Below, one piece after another: positions 35,904 through 44,788 of a DNA stretch of 64,000 nt; the stretch's first letter is position 1; each line of letters begins with the position of its first letter. A program made the position numbers and the translations under genes. The notes under the pieces were generated by a model, which was given only the letters and a program-made list of their open reading frames with translations, was not told the DNA's origin and did not search any database. This DNA comes from Acetivibrio clariflavus DSM 19732 (GTDB lineage Bacteria > Bacillota > Clostridia > Acetivibrionales > Acetivibrionaceae), in assembly GCF_000237085.1 (NCBI RefSeq), contig NC_016627.1, forward strand, positions 868,001 to 932,000. The letters run 5' to 3'.

Positions 35904-36959
35904 ATGCTGGATGATTTGCTTGGCAAAATAGGTCCGCTTGACAAAGCTTCAATGGAGGCTGCCCAGACTCGATTGGACAGTTTGACAAAACCTCTTGGGA
36001 GTCTCGGTAAATTGGAGGAAATAGTGGTTAAACTTTCGGGGATTAATGGATGCTCAACTCCAAGAGCAGATAACAAGGCAGTGGTTATAATGTGTGCCGA
36101 CAATGGCGTGGTTGAAGAGGGAGTAAGTTCATGCCCTAAAAGTGTAACTGCTTCAGTAACAAATAACTTTACCCGCGGAATAACCGGAATAAATGTATTT
36201 ACCCGTCTTACAGGTGCAAGAACAGTAATAGTGGATATTGGAGTAGATGCTGATTTGGAGTATTCGGTAATATTAAACAGAAAAATCAGAAAAGGTACAT
36301 GGAATATGGCAAAAGGTCCGGCCATGACCAGGGATGAGGCAATTGTCGGTATTCAGACAGGCATTGATATAATCAGGGACTTAAAAGCTGAGGGAGTAAA
36401 TCTTTTGGGAACCGGTGAAATGGGAATTGGAAATACTTCGACAAGCAGCGCGATATCGGCTGTTTTAACCGGTTCGCCTGTTGAGGATGTTGTTGGAATA
36501 GGCTCGGGTTTGTCGAAGATGGCATTTCAAAATAAAATTGAGGTAATTAAGAGGGCGATAGATGTAAACAAACCCAATCCCGATGACCCTATTGATGTGC
36601 TGGCTAAAGTTGGAGGTTTTGATATTGCAGGGCTTACAGGCTGCTTTTTGGGTGCTGCCATTTACAGGATACCTATTGTTATTGATGGCTTTATTTCTGC
36701 AGTTGCAGCGCTGCTTGCAGTACGTATACATCCTGGAGTGCGGGATTATATGCTGCCTTCCCATGGTTCTGCCGAACCGGGTTCTAAAGCTGTTATGAAG
36801 GCGCTTAATATGGAACCTATGCTGAACTTAAATATGAGACTGGGAGAAGGAACAGGTGCTGCACTGGGTTTCCAGCTTATTGATGCAGCAATTGCTGCTT
36901 ATACTCAAATGGGGACTTTTGATGATGCCAATATAGAGCAGTATGTACCGCAGGAATAG
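35904..36959 (+). CDS. cobT: Nicotinate-nucleotide:dimethylbenzimidazole phosphoribosyltransferase
   Basis: A 351-residue enzyme that activates the lower-ligand base of cobamides to alpha-ribazole phosphate. Family blocks: DSLTKPLGSLGKLEEI, VIMCADNGVVEEGVSS, NLLGTGEMGIGNTSTSSA, LPSHGSAEPGS and MRLGEGTGAALGF, the last with the catalytic Glu. It lies 60 bp after the DUF1638 gene and 165 bp before the activase. Its presence in the methanol locus suggests a dedicated supply or remodelling of the cobamide used by MtaC. Confidence 0.93.
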   Translation: MLDDLLGKIGPLDKASMEAAQTRLDSLTKPLGSLGKLEEIVVKLSGINGCSTPRADNKAVVIMCADNGVVEEGVSSCPKSVTASVTNNFTRGITGINVFTRLTGARTVIVDIGVDADLEYSVILNRKIRKGTWNMAKGPAMTRDEAIVGIQTGIDIIRDLKAEGVNLLGTGEMGIGNTSTSSAISAVLTGSPVEDVVGIGSGLSKMAFQNKIEVIKRAIDVNKPNPDDPIDVLAKVGGFDIAGLTGCFLGAAIYRIPIVIDGFISAVAALLAVRIHPGVRDYMLPSHGSAEPGSKAVMKALNMEPMLNLNMRLGEGTGAALGFQLIDAAIAAYTQMGTFDDANIEQYVPQE

Positions 36960-37124
36960 GGTAAAATATATGAAAATTTTACAGCTGTCATTTTAAGATT
37001 AAGGTAAATCATAAAATTTTGCAGTTTACTTGACGAAAGGGTATAAGCTATCATTTGGGAAACATTTGAAATAAGCTTTACAGTAATTCTATGAATCCGT
37101 CATGAAGTATAAAGGAGAATAAAT

Positions 37125-38933
37125 ATGCCAAACGTTATAGTGAAAACCGGTAATAAAATACTTGAAATTAATGCACAACAGGGTCAAAATTTGTTAGAAC
37201 TTCTTAGGAAAGCTGATATAGATATAAGCACACCGTGCAACGGAAATGGTACTTGCGGAAAATGTAAAGTCAGAATATTATCGGGACATCTGCCTAATCC
37301 TTCACAAAATGAGATTAAAGTGCTTGGATTTAATGCAATTGAATCCGGTTACCGATTGTCATGCTGCTATGCTGTCCGGTCGGATGTGGAGATATTGCTT
37401 GAAAGTGACAGTTTGCAAGCTCAAATTGTAACAGAAGGAAGACAGAGGTCTTTCGAGTTAGACCCAGTTGTTACAAAGGAAAATATTGTGTTGGAAAAGC
37501 CCAGTTTGTCAAGTCAGATTTCGGATTTTGAGAGAGTATTAGGGTCTTGTTCTATGCTGGAGGTAAATACGCCGAGTTTGCAGCTGATTAGGAATATACC
37601 TGAGCTGATAAGGCAAAAAGATTATAATATATCATTGATAAAAACAGGAACTCGGCTTTTGGGGGTTGAAGCAGGAGATACTACCGAGTCTTTGTATGGT
37701 GTGGCCGTTGACATAGGAACAACAACGATAGCTGCATACCTTATTGATTTGACTGATGGAGAAAGGCTTTGTGTGTATTCCGGCCTTAATCCGCAAAAGA
37801 AATTTGGGGCTGACGTTATTTCCAGAATTAAGCATACCATAGATTCAGAAACAGGGCTTGAGGAACTTAACAATTTAATAATTAATGAGATAAATAGTTG
37901 CATTGGAGCAATGTGTGAAGAAGCGAACATTTCCAGGTCGGATATATATGCAATAACCTTGGTGGGCAATACTACCATGACACATTTTTTGCTGAAAGTA
38001 CCGGCAAAGAATATTGCAGCAGCTCCATTTATCCCGGCTGTAACCTCAATGGTTAAAATTAACGCGAAAGAACTTGGCGTTGACATAAATCCCTACGGGC
38101 TTGCTTTTGTACTGCCGGCTGTGTCGGCATATATAGGAGCAGATACAGTGGGCGCAGTACTATCTACCGGAATGTATGAGCAGGAAGATATATCTCTGCT
38201 GATTGATATAGGAACTAATGGCGAAATTGTATTGGGAAACAGGGAGGTATTATATGCTTGCTCCTCAGCAGCCGGGCCGGCTTTTGAAGGTGCCAATATA
38301 AGAAACGGAATAGGCAGCATAAAAGGAGCAATTAACAGTATTTCTTTGAAATCGGGTGTTAGCTATACAACTATAGGCGGTGCAGAGCCTGTAGGAATTT
38401 GTGGAACAGGCATTGTGGACGGTATTGCTCAACTTCTTGAGATGGGAATAGTTGATGAGACAGGCAGACTCGACGATGAATGGGAACCTGCTACGCCTGA
38501 ACAGGCGTCTTTGGCCAAAAATATTACTGTGGTGGATAATATGAATGCATTTTTAATATGCGGAGATATTGCAATTACACAAAAGGATATTCGTGAGTTG
38601 CAAAATGCCAAAGGTGCTATCGCAGCAGGCATTAATGTTCTTGTAAAACAGTCGGGCATAAATTTCTCGGATATAAAAAATGTATATCTGGCCGGCGGAT
38701 TTGGCACATATATCAATGTGGACAGTGCTCTTAAGATAGGTTTAATTCCTTTCCAGCTGCGAGGTAAAATACAGCCGGTAGGGAATGCCGCCGGACAGGG
38801 AGCTATTGAAGGTCTTTTGTCGGTAAAACGTTTATCCGATGCTGAAATAATAAGTAAAAAGATTAAATACATTGAATTGTCAAGCTCAAAGGATTTTAAC
38901 GACTTTTACATGAACTGTATGATGTTTGAGTAG
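37125..38933 (+). CDS. Reductive activator of corrinoid methyltransferases (RACo/DUF4445)
   Basis: A 602-residue protein. The N-terminal 2Fe-2S ferredoxin domain has cysteines in TPCNGNGTCGKCKVR (38, 44, 47) and LSCC (80). A linker follows, then an ASKHA-type domain from about residue 200 (VAVDIGTTTIAAYLIDL, LIDIGTNGEIVLG, VGICGTGIVDGIAQLLEMG, YLAGGFGTYINV). Such proteins use ATP and ferredoxin to reduce accidentally oxidised Co(II) corrinoid proteins to active Co(I). MtaC is the likely client. GGAG precedes ATG. The transcript ends at the palindrome at 38988. Confidence 0.9.
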   Translation: MPNVIVKTGNKILEINAQQGQNLLELLRKADIDISTPCNGNGTCGKCKVRILSGHLPNPSQNEIKVLGFNAIESGYRLSCCYAVRSDVEILLESDSLQAQIVTEGRQRSFELDPVVTKENIVLEKPSLSSQISDFERVLGSCSMLEVNTPSLQLIRNIPELIRQKDYNISLIKTGTRLLGVEAGDTTESLYGVAVDIGTTTIAAYLIDLTDGERLCVYSGLNPQKKFGADVISRIKHTIDSETGLEELNNLIINEINSCIGAMCEEANISRSDIYAITLVGNTTMTHFLLKVPAKNIAAAPFIPAVTSMVKINAKELGVDINPYGLAFVLPAVSAYIGADTVGAVLSTGMYEQEDISLLIDIGTNGEIVLGNREVLYACSSAAGPAFEGANIRNGIGSIKGAINSISLKSGVSYTTIGGAEPVGICGTGIVDGIAQLLEMGIVDETGRLDDEWEPATPEQASLAKNITVVDNMNAFLICGDIAITQKDIRELQNAKGAIAAGINVLVKQSGINFSDIKNVYLAGGFGTYINVDSALKIGLIPFQLRGKIQPVGNAAGQGAIEGLLSVKRLSDAEIISKKIKYIELSSSKDFNDFYMNCMMFE

Positions 38934-38987
38934 TATTGAGTAATAATGCCAAATAAATGTAGTATTACTGCTTGATATGTACAATAA

Positions 38988-39033
38988 TAATTTCCAAATA
39001 GTATTATTTATAAATAATACTATTTGGAAATTA
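38988..39033. terminator. Perfect 46-bp palindrome at the left edge of the sugar locus
   Basis: Two 23-bp arms meet with no loop at 39010/39011. It lies between convergent genes and overlaps the last codons of the LacI gene. AT-rich arms can act as a terminator in both directions. A second perfect palindrome (49580-49631) ends the locus on the right. Confidence 0.8.
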
Positions 39034-40045
39034 AAGGTTTTGTACTGCCTCGGACTTTTAGCACCGGGTCAAAGACCAGTAGTTCCTTATTTTGTTTTTT
39101 GGGTTTGTTTTTTATGGCCTTCATAACTTGTTTTACTGCTTCATCGGCCAGTTTTTTTACAGGTTGCTCAACAGAAGTTAGTGGTGGTGTTATGAAGTCT
39201 GAAACAAAAATATCGTCATACCCAACCAGTGATAAATTATCCGGGATAGAGAGATTGTAATAGCTGGCCTGCTTATAAACTCCTAATGCCATCATATCGT
39301 TAAAGGCAAAGATTGCAGTCACGCCTCTGCCAAGGAGATAGGGAAGTGCTTCCATGCCGCTTTCTCTGTGAAAGTTACCCTCATAAATGAGATTTTCCTG
39401 TATTGGGATATTTGCTTCTGTAAGTGCTTCCATATATCCGTTTAAACGCTCTATGGAACTGTATACGTTTTTTGGACCGGTTATACATCCAATAGAACGA
39501 TGACCGAGATTGATTAGATGTTTTGTAGCTAAATATCCGCCTAACTTGTGATCTACAACAATTGTTGTTCCTACATTGATATCCAGCATACGATCCACGA
39601 CAATAAATGGGGTATCGGTTGTCGAAATGATTTTTTGAATATCATTTACATGATCATCAATTGAGTTGGAAAGTATTACTATAATCGCATCGACATTTCG
39701 ATCCAAAAAAATATTAATATAATCTATGTCGCGGCGTGCCATATCATGAGTGCTGCCATAGAGTACATTATAACCGTAGGAATAACAGGCCTGTTCAATT
39801 AACTTGGAAAGTTCGGCAAAATAGATGTTGCTTATATCCGGAAGAACCAATCCAATGGTCTGTGTAGTTTTTGTAACCATACTTGTTGCAATATGATTAG
39901 GCCTGTAATTCAGTTTTTCAACAGCATCAAGTATTTGTTTCCTTGTTTTTTCGGAAATCTTACCGGATTTTCCGTTTAATACAAGGGAGACCGCTGTTGT
40001 TGATACTCCGGCTGCAGCTGCTACATCTTTAATAGTTGCACGCAA
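39020..40045 (-). CDS. LacI-family transcriptional repressor
   Basis: A 341-residue sugar-responsive repressor. The DNA-binding head is RATIKDVAAAAGVSTTAVSL followed by NGKSGKISEKTR, and the effector domain begins IGLVLPDISNIYF. GGAGGT lies ten bases before a TTG codon that would give the typical LacI start MRATIKDVA; upstream ATG codons at 40063 and 40123 lack such spacing, so I place the start at TTG 40045. It is followed by no gene on its strand and preceded 85 bp away by the kinase. It probably binds TAAAACGTTTTA-type operators found in this locus. Confidence 0.88.
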   Translation of the reverse strand: MRATIKDVAAAAGVSTTAVSLVLNGKSGKISEKTRKQILDAVEKLNYRPNHIATSMVTKTTQTIGLVLPDISNIYFAELSKLIEQACYSYGYNVLYGSTHDMARRDIDYINIFLDRNVDAIIVILSNSIDDHVNDIQKIISTTDTPFIVVDRMLDINVGTTIVVDHKLGGYLATKHLINLGHRSIGCITGPKNVYSSIERLNGYMEALTEANIPIQENLIYEGNFHRESGMEALPYLLGRGVTAIFAFNDMMALGVYKQASYYNLSIPDNLSLVGYDDIFVSDFITPPLTSVEQPVKKLADEAVKQVMKAIKNKPKKQNKELLVFDPVLKVRGSTKPLISK

Positions 40046-40130
40046 TTGTATCTTTACCTCCATATTAGATTTAATTTCTTTTATTTTTATTATAATAAGG
40101 TGTAAAAAATCTGTAAATTGCAATTACCAA

Positions 40131-41036
40131 CTACTCATAATTAACTAAGATCAAATTACTGTTAAGTACTTCAGACAAGAAAGGAATGGATGATGATGCA
40201 CCGGGTCTTGAAACAGCCAAAGATGAAGCGATAGAAGCTTTACGCAAACATTCTTCAATAGGCTCGTTATTGGCATATGATGCGAGGAAATAACCGGTAA
40301 AGGTATCACCGGCAGCTGTCGTATCTACAACTTTTACATCATAAATACCATGTCTGTAAATATTTACACCATCGCTAAACAGAGCACCTTTTTTACCCAA
40401 AGTCAAAAGGAGTGATGTTTTAGGATAGAGTTCATGAAGTCGTTTGATTATGTTTGCATAATCTTTTTCCCTGGTTAATTCATATCCTTCAATTTCATTT
40501 AAAATTAAGATATCAACAAGGTCTAAAGGGTAATTAAACAGTTCCCCGGTAATGGGTGACGGATTGAAAGCGATTTTCAATCCCTTCTGCTTTGCTTCTT
40601 TCATGATAAGGGGGATATTGTTGATCTCATTTTGCAATAAAATAAAGTCTCCTGATTCAAAATGAGATATAACATGTTTAACAAAGGCTTCATCAATCAT
40701 TTGGTTGGCGCCCCCAACAACAATGATGGAGTTTTGACCGTTTTTATCAACCTGTATGATTGTACTGCCCGTATTGGTGTTTTCATTAACTGCAACAAAG
40801 TCAGCGTTTACATTGCTTTGTTCTAAAGTTTTTAACAAGTGAATACCGTCACGGCCTATCATGCCGGCCATGCTGCATTTTGCATTGGCTCTGCCTAAAG
40901 CCAGGGCCTGGTTTAATCCTTTTCCGCCGTCAAAGAGCTGATAGGATATGGAAGTGGTTGTTTCTCCAGGTTGTACAATATGGTCAACTTGATAAACGTT
41001 GTCCAGATTTAAAGAACCGAAACATAAGATTTTCAT
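40131..41036 (-). CDS. PfkB-family sugar kinase, ribokinase-like
   Basis: A 301-residue carbohydrate kinase. The N-terminal substrate motif is GSLNLDNVYQVDHIVQPGET with FDGGKGLNQALALGR, and the C-terminal catalytic motif DTTAAGDTFTGYFLA holds the base Asp. Ribokinase is the closest type. It is first in a kinase-lacI unit on the minus strand, divergent from the transporter operon. It should phosphorylate the imported sugar. An operator lies just upstream of its start. Confidence 0.88.
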   Translation of the reverse strand: MKILCFGSLNLDNVYQVDHIVQPGETTTSISYQLFDGGKGLNQALALGRANAKCSMAGMIGRDGIHLLKTLEQSNVNADFVAVNENTNTGSTIIQVDKNGQNSIIVVGGANQMIDEAFVKHVISHFESGDFILLQNEINNIPLIMKEAKQKGLKIAFNPSPITGELFNYPLDLVDILILNEIEGYELTREKDYANIIKRLHELYPKTSLLLTLGKKGALFSDGVNIYRHGIYDVKVVDTTAAGDTFTGYFLASYANNEPIEECLRKASIASSLAVSRPGASSSIPFLSEVLNSNLILVNYE

Positions 41037-41049
41037 AATTAACCCCCGG

Positions 41050-41061
41050 TAAAACGTTTTA
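41050..41061. promoter_or_regulatory. LacI-type operator O1 (kinase side)
   Basis: TAAAACGTTTTA, a perfect 12-bp palindrome with the central CG of LacI/GalR operators, 14 bp upstream of the kinase start codon. Confidence 0.75.
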
Positions 41062-41172
41062 ATAAATTTGTAAAAAAATATATGGTTTTAGTATATGTAA
41101 TTACAAAAAACATGTCAAGAGGCTTAATTGATAAAAAATAAAAAAGTTTTTCGAAATTGAAGAAAAAACATG

Positions 41173-41208
41173 TTGACATGGTATGTTGGTTATGCTATCG
41201 TATATAAT
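41173..41208 (+). promoter_or_regulatory. Candidate promoter of the UroD-transporter operon
   Basis: TTGACA at 41173-41178 is followed after 17 nt by TATCGT (41196-41201), with TATAAT at 41203-41208. The exact -10 is unclear. Operator O2 lies about 45 bp downstream. Confidence 0.45.
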
Positions 41209-41251
41209 AAGTTAACATAATTTTTTCTTCGGCATCACTGCAAACATAAGG

Positions 41252-41263
41252 TAAAACGTTTAA
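41252..41263. promoter_or_regulatory. LacI-type operator O2 (transporter side)
   Basis: TAAAACGTTTAA matches O1 in 11 of 12 positions. It lies downstream of the candidate promoter, where a bound repressor would block transcription of the operon that starts at 41362. Confidence 0.75.
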
Positions 41264-41361
41264 CTAAATACCAGTTTTACCCTGTCTAGCATCTAACAAC
41301 AGCCGACAGGCAACAAATCCAACCTATAATATTTTCATATTGTAATACGAAAGGAGATTCT

Positions 41362-42609
41362 ATGAACTCAAGAGAAAGAATCAAAGCAGCGCTAAACCAC
41401 CAACAACCGGACCGGGTACCGATTGATTGCGGTGGTCACATGTCAAGTAACTTTTCCATACAGGCTTACCGAAATCTGCGTGAATACCTGGGATTGGAGA
41501 AAAAAGAACTTTACGTGTGCGATGTTATACAGCAGTTGGTATTCCCGGATAAAGATGTCCTGGACATGTTTGGTATTGACACGGTAAACTATGGAGCAGA
41601 ATTCAGAGACCATGCAGAGTATTGGAAGGATTGGGAACTGCAGGACGGTACTCCTATTAAAATTCCGGCATATATCGACATAAGAAGGGAAGGTGAGGAT
41701 TCGGTATTATACAACAGTAAGGGCAAAGCTTTGGCTATTTGGAAGAAAGGTGTCCTATACTGTGAACAAACTTATTTTCCTCTCGATGGTTCCGAATCTG
41801 AAGACTTTACAAATTTACGGGACGATATGGCTGATGTAATGTGGTGTGCATTTGGCGGACCACCGGCACCATTGGGCTATTCTGAAGAAGATTTGGCTAA
41901 AAGAAAGGCATCCATAGAAAAACTTCGTAAATCAACGGACAGAGCTATTTATGCACCTTTTGGAGGCAGTTTGTTTGAAATGGGCGGCTTCCTGTATCGT
42001 CAGGACAACTTCCTGATGGATATAGTGGCTGAACCGCAAAAAGTACAAAAATATCTGGAAAAAGCCGTAGAAATCTATTGTGAAGACATGAAGAAATTTA
42101 TGGATGTATATGGAGATTATATTGATGTAATGGGATTCGGCGGAGATGATATGGGCATGCAAAACGGTCCGCAAATATCACCTGAAACCTATAGAAATGT
42201 TATTAAACCTTTCCACAAGGAATTGTGGGGCTATGCTAAAAAACTGAAACCGGATATAAAACTTTGCTTGCATTGCTGCGGAGGTATATATCCTCTTATT
42301 CCGGAACTCATTGATGCAGGAATGGATGCCATCAATCCGGTTCAGACTTCATGTAAAGGCATGGATATTGTTGAGCTTAAGAAAAACTTTGGAAAAGATA
42401 TTACCTTCTGGGGTGGCGGCTGTGATACCAGAGATATTTTACCTAATGGTACACCAGAGCAAATTAAAGACCATGTCCGCAGAAATCTTGATGTAATGTT
42501 CCGTGATGGAGGCTTTGTGTTCCAGCAAGTGCATAACATTGTTGCAAATGTTCCGCCGGAAAACGTTGTCGCAATGTTTGAAGCAGTAAGGGAATATGCT
42601 CAAAAATAG
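41362..42609 (+). CDS. UroD-fold methyltransferase-like protein 1
   Basis: A 415-residue uroporphyrinogen decarboxylase-superfamily protein starting MNSRERIKAALNHQQPDRVP. It keeps the HxC...C zinc motif of methyltransferase members: His304 and Cys306 in LHCCGG, Cys354 in GGGCDT. True UroD haem-pathway residues are not evident. It opens an operon with a ribose-type ABC transporter and RbsD. Possible roles are demethylation of an O-methylated sugar or methyl transfer to or from a corrinoid protein; the function is unknown. GAAAGGAG precedes ATG. Confidence 0.8.
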   Translation: MNSRERIKAALNHQQPDRVPIDCGGHMSSNFSIQAYRNLREYLGLEKKELYVCDVIQQLVFPDKDVLDMFGIDTVNYGAEFRDHAEYWKDWELQDGTPIKIPAYIDIRREGEDSVLYNSKGKALAIWKKGVLYCEQTYFPLDGSESEDFTNLRDDMADVMWCAFGGPPAPLGYSEEDLAKRKASIEKLRKSTDRAIYAPFGGSLFEMGGFLYRQDNFLMDIVAEPQKVQKYLEKAVEIYCEDMKKFMDVYGDYIDVMGFGGDDMGMQNGPQISPETYRNVIKPFHKELWGYAKKLKPDIKLCLHCCGGIYPLIPELIDAGMDAINPVQTSCKGMDIVELKKNFGKDITFWGGGCDTRDILPNGTPEQIKDHVRRNLDVMFRDGGFVFQQVHNIVANVPPENVVAMFEAVREYAQK

Positions 42610-42661
42610 ACTAAGCATAAAAGTAAGCTAAACAGCAACAAACAAAATAGGAGGAAAAGTT

Positions 42662-43672
42662 ATGAAAAAGAAAATCGTTTCACTATTGTTGTGCCTGGTT
42701 ATGGTGGCAGGGTTATTTGCAGGTTGTGCTTCCACAGGAGACGGAGCAGCAGTAAACACTGATACTCAAAATACGTCAAAAGATACTGGTAATAGCGGTA
42801 CTGGTAATAGTGGCGGCAGTGATCTGAAATTTGCAGTTGTACTTCATGCTTTAAACAGTTCATTCTATGCAAAAATACAGGAAGGTGCGATAGAGGCAGG
42901 TAAGGCTTTGGGAGTCAAAGTAGATGTAATGGCACCGAATACAGCAAGTAACCTGGCAGAACAGGTTAGTATGATTGAAACATGTATATCGTCCGGCTAT
43001 GACGGAATTGCAACTGTTATATGGGACCCAGACGGATTTAACGATGTGCTTAAAAAAGCAAAAGATGCTGGTATTCCTGTTATAAGTTTGAATCAGAACT
43101 CCGGTAAGGATGATGGAACAGTATTCGTTGGACAAGACCTTGAAGAATCCGGTTATATGTTAGGAAAATATATGTTCGGAGAAGTTATGAAAGGTAAAGG
43201 AAAATATATCATAGCTTCCTGTGCACCGGCCGATGTTGCATTAATAGCACGTGAACAAGGTATAAAAAGAGCAGCTAAGGAATTCCCCGGTATTGAATTT
43301 ATTGACTTAGTTGACATAACAACTGACCTGACAACCGCTGTTGGTGTTATAGAAAATGCATATCTTGCACATCCTGATGTAAATGCCTTTTTAGGTGTTG
43401 ACGTATTCAGTGAAGCAATAGGAACATTTATTCAATCAAACAATTTGAATGGCAAGGTTTATGGTGCAGGATTTGACTTGACAGAAGGAACATTGCAGCA
43501 TGTTAAAAATAATGCAATGCAATTAACTATAGGACAAAACCCATTCTTGCAGGGTTATTATCCAATTATTGAGTTGTATACCCTTAAGAAACACGGATAT
43601 GATCCGTTGGATATAAATACTGGTGCTTTCTTAGTAACAAAGGACAATGTAAACAGTGTTGAGCCAGAATAA
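42662..43672 (+). CDS. Sugar ABC transporter substrate-binding lipoprotein
   Basis: A 336-residue exported lipoprotein. The signal peptide has lipobox LFAGC with Cys22, then a Gly/Ser/Thr linker (about 25-50), then a type I periplasmic-binding fold starting KFAVVLHALNSSFYAKIQEG. RbsB-like blocks include YDGIATVIWDPDG and GQNPFLQGYYPI. It captures a pentose or similar sugar outside the membrane. AGGAGG precedes ATG. A strong hairpin follows its stop codon, so its mRNA is likely kept at higher level than the downstream genes. Confidence 0.92.
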   Translation: MKKKIVSLLLCLVMVAGLFAGCASTGDGAAVNTDTQNTSKDTGNSGTGNSGGSDLKFAVVLHALNSSFYAKIQEGAIEAGKALGVKVDVMAPNTASNLAEQVSMIETCISSGYDGIATVIWDPDGFNDVLKKAKDAGIPVISLNQNSGKDDGTVFVGQDLEESGYMLGKYMFGEVMKGKGKYIIASCAPADVALIAREQGIKRAAKEFPGIEFIDLVDITTDLTTAVGVIENAYLAHPDVNAFLGVDVFSEAIGTFIQSNNLNGKVYGAGFDLTEGTLQHVKNNAMQLTIGQNPFLQGYYPIIELYTLKKHGYDPLDINTGAFLVTKDNVNSVEPE

Positions 43673-43694
43673 AAATGGTTGATTAACATACTTT

Positions 43695-43731
43695 GGGACT
43701 ACCTTATCTGCAGCTCTGATAAGGTAGTCCC
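43695..43731 (+). other. Intercistronic hairpin after the binding-protein gene
   Basis: A 14-bp perfect stem (GGGACTACCTTATC at 43695-43708, GATAAGGTAGTCCC at 43718-43731) with 9-nt loop. CTCCCCCC rather than a T run follows, so it is probably an mRNA-stabilising element, common after binding-protein genes. Confidence 0.75.
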
Positions 43732-43789
43732 TCCCCCCTTGCTTTTATTATTCAATAATAAATTACATTTTAACGGAATGGAGATATCT

Positions 43790-44770
43790 ATGGAGAAGAA
43801 ATTTGCTTTACCTTTCACCAAAGGAAACAAATCTTTTAAAGAGTTTGGCGTCTTAATGGTTTTATTGGGAATAGTAGTAGTTTTAAGTATTGTAACGCCA
43901 TCCTTTTTAAGACCGCAGAATATAATCAATGTTATCAGACAAATGACTGAAATAGGAGTAATGGCTATCGGAATGACTATGGTTATAATATGTGCGGAAA
44001 TTGACTTGTCGGTTGGGTCGATTTACGGTGCTACAGCGATGATAGCTGCATTAATGATCAAAAGTGGAATTTCCCCAACACTTGCTTTTATTGTTTCACT
44101 TTGTATCGGTGCTTTGATAGGCTTTGTCAATGGATTTTTATCGACTAAAGCAAAAATGCCGGCATTTATTGTGACATTGGGAACAATGCAGATTTTCAGA
44201 AGTATTGCATATGCAGTATCGGGAGGCAAAAGCATAGGTGCCTTTTCTCAAGAATCACAAGCCAGTTGGGTTTTCGGTATTGGTGGAAATATAGGACCAA
44301 TACCTTTGCAGATAATAATTATGATAATTCTTTATATTGTTACTTATGTGGTTATGAAAAAGACAAGAGTTGGATTTAATATTTATGCTACCGGTGGCAA
44401 TAAACGTGCAGCAAGTTTAGCCGGTATAGATACTGACCGTATGAAAATAATCAGCTTTGTTTCAATGGGCATTTTGTCTGCATTTGCCGGTATGATCAGT
44501 ATTGCTTACCTCAAATCGGTGCCTACAACAGCAGGATCCGGACGTGAAATGGATGTTATTGCGGCAGTTATTTTAGGCGGCACAAGTATGAACGGCGGTA
44601 GAGGTTCAATATTAGGGACATTTATAGGTGCCACAATTATGGCTGTTGTAAGAAACGGTATGGTACTTCTTAGTGTTCCGGCGTTCTGGCAATCCGGATT
44701 TATCGGAATTATCATTATCGTTGCAGTATTGATGGATACATGGATTACACAAAGAAAAAGCGTAAGATAA
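43790..44770 (+). CDS. Ribose-type ABC transporter permease
   Basis: A 326-residue membrane protein of the RbsC/BPD_transp_2 family. Helices are spread from about residue 20 to 315. Family blocks are IGMTMVIICAEIDLSVGS, MPAFIVTLGTMQIFR, YATGGNKRAASLAGI and GGTSMNGGRGSILGT. I chose ATG 43790 because GGAG lies seven bases ahead; the longer frame from 43679 runs through the hairpin. It forms the channel with the ATPase that follows 18 bp later. Confidence 0.92.
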   Translation: MEKKFALPFTKGNKSFKEFGVLMVLLGIVVVLSIVTPSFLRPQNIINVIRQMTEIGVMAIGMTMVIICAEIDLSVGSIYGATAMIAALMIKSGISPTLAFIVSLCIGALIGFVNGFLSTKAKMPAFIVTLGTMQIFRSIAYAVSGGKSIGAFSQESQASWVFGIGGNIGPIPLQIIIMIILYIVTYVVMKKTRVGFNIYATGGNKRAASLAGIDTDRMKIISFVSMGILSAFAGMISIAYLKSVPTTAGSGREMDVIAAVILGGTSMNGGRGSILGTFIGATIMAVVRNGMVLLSVPAFWQSGFIGIIIIVAVLMDTWITQRKSVR

Positions 44771-44788
44771 TCGCAAGGAGGAAAAACT

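Noticed and set aside
34853-37124. Possible cobalamin riboswitch in the mtaB/cobT region
   Set aside because: I looked for the B12-box and its flanking stems ahead of DUF1638, cobT and the activase and did not find them; the leaders are short or AT-rich.
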